The notes under the pieces: generated by a model | What the model was told of the DNA's origin: nothing | The model's database searches: none | What the model saw: only the letters and a program-made list of their open reading frames with translations | Position numbers and translations under genes: made by a program | Assembly (NCBI GenBank): GCA_036365455.1 | Contig: JAWQUS010000017.1 | Coordinates: 1,054,001 to 1,118,000, forward strand | Origin: Macrosoma leucophasiata | Taxonomy: Eukaryota; Arthropoda; Insecta; Lepidoptera; Hedylidae | Direction: 5' to 3' | Length of the DNA: 64,000 bases | Shown here: positions 61,716-64,000 of the stretch, piece by piece | Layout: each line of letters begins with the position of its first letter | Numbering within the stretch: the first letter of the stretch is position 1

Positions 61716-62002
61716 CTGGTGGTAGAGCTCCAGTGACGGAGCTCGCGGGCGTAGGCACCACCGCATTACCTAATATACTTGCCGCTAAATGGTAGTGTTC
61801 AGCACTATCGTGTTCCGGTCAGGTGGTAATGTACGGCCCTGTAATTTCCGGCACAGAGGCATAACACCTTAGGCCTCAGGAGTGGCAACGCATCTGCATT
61901 TTGACCTTGGTCTTTGTGTGGGTGTCTATAGGCTGCAGTCATCATTTAACATCAATGTGAACTGCATGCTTGTTTGCCACTTCCATAACATAAAAAAAAA
62001 AA
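61716..62002 (+). mobile_element. SINE-A copy, full length, best preserved
   Basis: CACTGGTGGTAGAGCTCCAG to CTTCCATAACATAAAAAAAA. Near the consensus everywhere, so probably the youngest copy. Short flanking AACAC may be the TSD. Confidence 0.95.
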
Positions 62003-62380
62003 CACAGTGACACGTAATTTTTTTATATTAGATTATTCGTAGGAGCCTATACAAAGTAAGTTACTTAGTGTATGAGGTAAGTTAGTTACCCGAGAGATAA
62101 GGGTGCTTTAGGCTTTTCATTGCGCCACTAGTGCCTTTTTGAGTTGTTAATATTTCCAGTTAAATAACCATTTCATTTTATGAAAAAATTCAAAGTTTTT
62201 TTATTTACCTACTAGTCAGCAATTTGTTTCGATGGTTGGTACCAACTCTTTTATTACATTCCTACCCATTATCTCTATTACGAGTGTTCGGCATCTGGTA
62301 GATCATATGATAATGAAAGTGGACTGTATAATTATACTTGGTTTATTGATTCGTAAATTGTTCTACAATGATTCGTCCGA
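62003..62380. other. Intergenic, possible decayed family K unit
   Basis: GAGAGATAAGGGTGCTTTAG at 62092 resembles 63298 and 63830. Otherwise unrecognised. Confidence 0.35.
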
Positions 62381-62384
62381 GACG

Positions 62385-62545
62385 CAAGCGCGCGCATAGT
62401 ATCACCGGTGGTGAGATGGCAAGTGGAAGTCGCGGCCCGCGCGCCGCTCCGCCCGCCGCCCGCGCCGCTAGCTCGCCTCCTCCTCTTCGCTCCGCTGCAC
62501 CTTGCGCACATATGCGCACGGTCGCGCAGACAACGAGGATGAATT
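62385..62545. promoter_or_regulatory. CpG-rich island, candidate host promoter
   Basis: GCGGCCCGCGCGCCGCTCCG and neighbours are far richer in CpG than anything else in the window. No repeat copy of it exists here. The minus-strand open stretch across it is low complexity. Direction, start site and gene are unknown. Confidence 0.3.
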
Positions 62546-62592
62546 AGAATTACAACATAATAATTAGAAGCGCGCATGGCCCCGCGGCTGGT

Positions 62593-62935
62593 GTAGATCG
62601 CTTACGATCGTAAGCGATCTACTCGGTTAAGCGATACGGGCGCGGTTGGGTGTGTGATGGGTGACCGCTAGTGGCAAATTAAAATGCGCGTTTCCGTGTT
62701 TCGGAGGGCATGCTAAGCCGTCAGTCCCGGTTGCTATCGATATATAGCAGTTGTTAAAACCTTGTCGGAGGCCTTATGGGCGGTTTGAAAACATTCGAAT
62801 GCGTGTTGGCCACTAACCCGTATCCACCAACCCGCATTGGAGTAGCGTGGTGGAGTAAGCTCCAGGCCTCCCCCCAAAAAGGGGAGAGACACATGCCCAG
62901 CCATGGGACGTTTCAAGCGTTGCCATAATTATTAT
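62593..62935 (+). repeat. Family H repeat with a perfect 30-bp palindrome
   Basis: 62593-62622 (GTAGATCGCTTAC then its mirror) is an exact palindrome. The rest matches 3468-3693 and 38425-38790: GTGTGTGATGGGTGACCGC, GGAGGCCTTATGGGCGG, GTGGTGGAGTAAGCTCC. Confidence 0.8.
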
Positions 62936-63199
62936 AATTTGAGGAAATAAATTCTTGTAACCGCCTTGTAACTTTCATACTTAGTACTCTTACACTATAA
63001 CTCACGGTTGGTCTAAAATAGTATCCAGTGAGATTGAGAAGCGTAACCGTTTACTAAACCTGTTAACATTCTTTATATATCTTATTAATTAATTCGGAAT
63101 TCTTCACCAAACAGGATCCCACTAACAACTGTAAAAATACAACAAATTAAAGGATGCCTACTTCATAAAAATAACGTTATAGCATATTTAATGCATTCA
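62936..63199. other. Intergenic, nothing recognised
   Basis: AT-rich spacer. Confidence 0.4.
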
Positions 63200-63209
63200 C
63201 AAAGTGGTC

Positions 63210-63385
63210 TCAATTCTAAAAGCCGAGAGCTGGAGAGATCGTAATTAAAACCCAAAAGACTCAGCGCCGCGCTGTAAGCCTATGAGGCTTGTTATTTGAG
63301 ATAAGGGTGCTCTATCTGAAAGGTGAGTGCGCTTTTAATGGTATTTCCACTTGTACCTTTTAAGCGTTTTTTTAGGATTTCTAAC
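63210..63385 (+). repeat. Direct repeat K, unit 1
   Basis: TTCTAAAAGCCGAGAGCTGG, AGCGCCGCGC, GATAAGGGTGCTCTAT and GTGAGTGCGCTT match 63735-63915. Confidence 0.8.
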
Positions 63386-63397
63386 TATTAATTTTTA

Positions 63398-63671
63398 TTT
63401 TTTTTATGCAATGAAGGTGGCTTACAAGCCTGCAGTTCACATTGATGTTAAGTGACGACTGTGCAGCCTATAGACACAAAGACCAGAGGTCAAAATGCAA
63501 ATGCGTAGCCACCCCTGTGACCTTTGTTGTTATGTCTCTGTGATAATCATTACGGGGCCATACGCTACCATCTAACACGATAGTGCTGAACACTATCATT
63601 TAGCGGCAGATAGATTAGGTAATGCGGTGGTGCTTACGCCCTCGAGCTCTTACATTGGATCTCTACCAGTA
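63398..63671 (-). mobile_element. SINE-A, older subfamily, minus strand
   Basis: Minus strand: ACTGGTAGAGATCCAATG to TGTAAGCCACCTTCATTGCA. It separates the two K units. Confidence 0.88.
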
Positions 63672-63734
63672 AAACAGATGAGTAATATATGAACACATTC
63701 AAATATATTTTTTTTATTTTTTGACTTTTTACTT

Positions 63735-63915
63735 AATTCTGAAAGCCGAGAGCTGGCGAAACCGTAATTAGAGCCCTGAATAAGGCTCGGCGCCGCGCAG
63801 TGAGCCTATGAGGCGAGTTTGTTATTTGAAAGATAAGGGTGCTCTATTTGAAAGATGAGTGCGCTTGTGATGGTATTTTCACTCGTACCTTTAAGCATTT
63901 TTTAAGATTTCAAAT
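63735..63915 (+). repeat. Direct repeat K, unit 2
   Basis: See unit 1; about 525 bp downstream, with small indels. Confidence 0.8.
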
Positions 63916-63977
63916 TAAACTAACACTTATATTTTACTTTTTAATATTTTAACTTATTCATGTATTGCTCATCAGTT

Positions 63978-64000
63978 TTACTGGTAGTAGAAAGAGTAGG
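63978..64000 (+). mobile_element. Possible SINE-A start, cut by the window edge
   Basis: TTACTGGTAGTAGAAAG resembles the family 5' end. Confidence 0.35.

Overview
The window looks like moth or butterfly (Lepidoptera) nuclear DNA: AT-rich, no bacterial-style gene packing, and filled with element families typical of lepidopteran genomes (short Helitrons ending in CTAG, a Dong/R4-type LINE in TAA repeats, CR1/Jockey- and RTE-like LINE tails, a Penelope-like element, a BEL/Pao gag remnant, a mariner). I recognise no host protein-coding gene. Two CpG-rich patches (about 18.83-18.98 kb and 62.38-62.55 kb) are the only places that resemble host promoters or first exons, and that is a weak call. Species cannot be named from the sequence alone. 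Family assignments come from remembered motifs and within-window comparison, not from a database search.

Two SINE-like families dominate. SINE-A (about 290 bp plus poly-A, over 30 full or partial copies on both strands) starts ACTGGTGGTAGAGCTC, has a folding 5' end, and has a 3' end resembling that of a CR1/Jockey-like LINE present at 13.8-14.85 kb. SINE-B (about 310 bp, tRNA-like head, at least 8 copies) ends like a second LINE family here called LINE-C, best seen at 16.19-16.55 kb. Several copies have clear target-site duplications (TSDs), which fix their exact ends.

Layout: 0-5 kb holds a GGAACCC-family repeat with a SINE-A inside it, a SINE-B with a 13-bp TSD, and a 239-bp MITE with 43-bp terminal inverted repeats (TIRs). 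6-10 kb is a cluster of local duplications. 10.6-12 kb is a broken BEL/Pao gag. 12.4-18 kb holds Helitrons and LINE pieces. 18-30 kb mixes Helitrons, SINEs, MITEs and three copies of an unclassified family G; one G copy carries a Helitron with exact A|T insertion and the other two give the empty site. 30.2-31.5 kb is a nearly complete mariner with a 4-bp insertion in the transposase. 34.65-35.59 kb is a Penelope-like element with a GIY-YIG domain and inverted ends. 43.2-44.3 kb is a 1.08-kb TIR element with TTA TSD sitting in a SINE-B. 51.1-59.2 kb is a nest: a GGAACCC repeat is split by a minus-strand LINE (ORF1, endonuclease, reverse transcriptase), which is split by two Dong-like insertions in opposite orientation, one with a reading frame open for about 740 codons. 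60-64 kb is more SINE-A, including one copy hit by three later insertions, plus a truncated Penelope-like fragment.

The parts do not form a pathway. They record serial insertion, in which LINE machinery plausibly mobilised the SINEs and newer elements landed in older ones.
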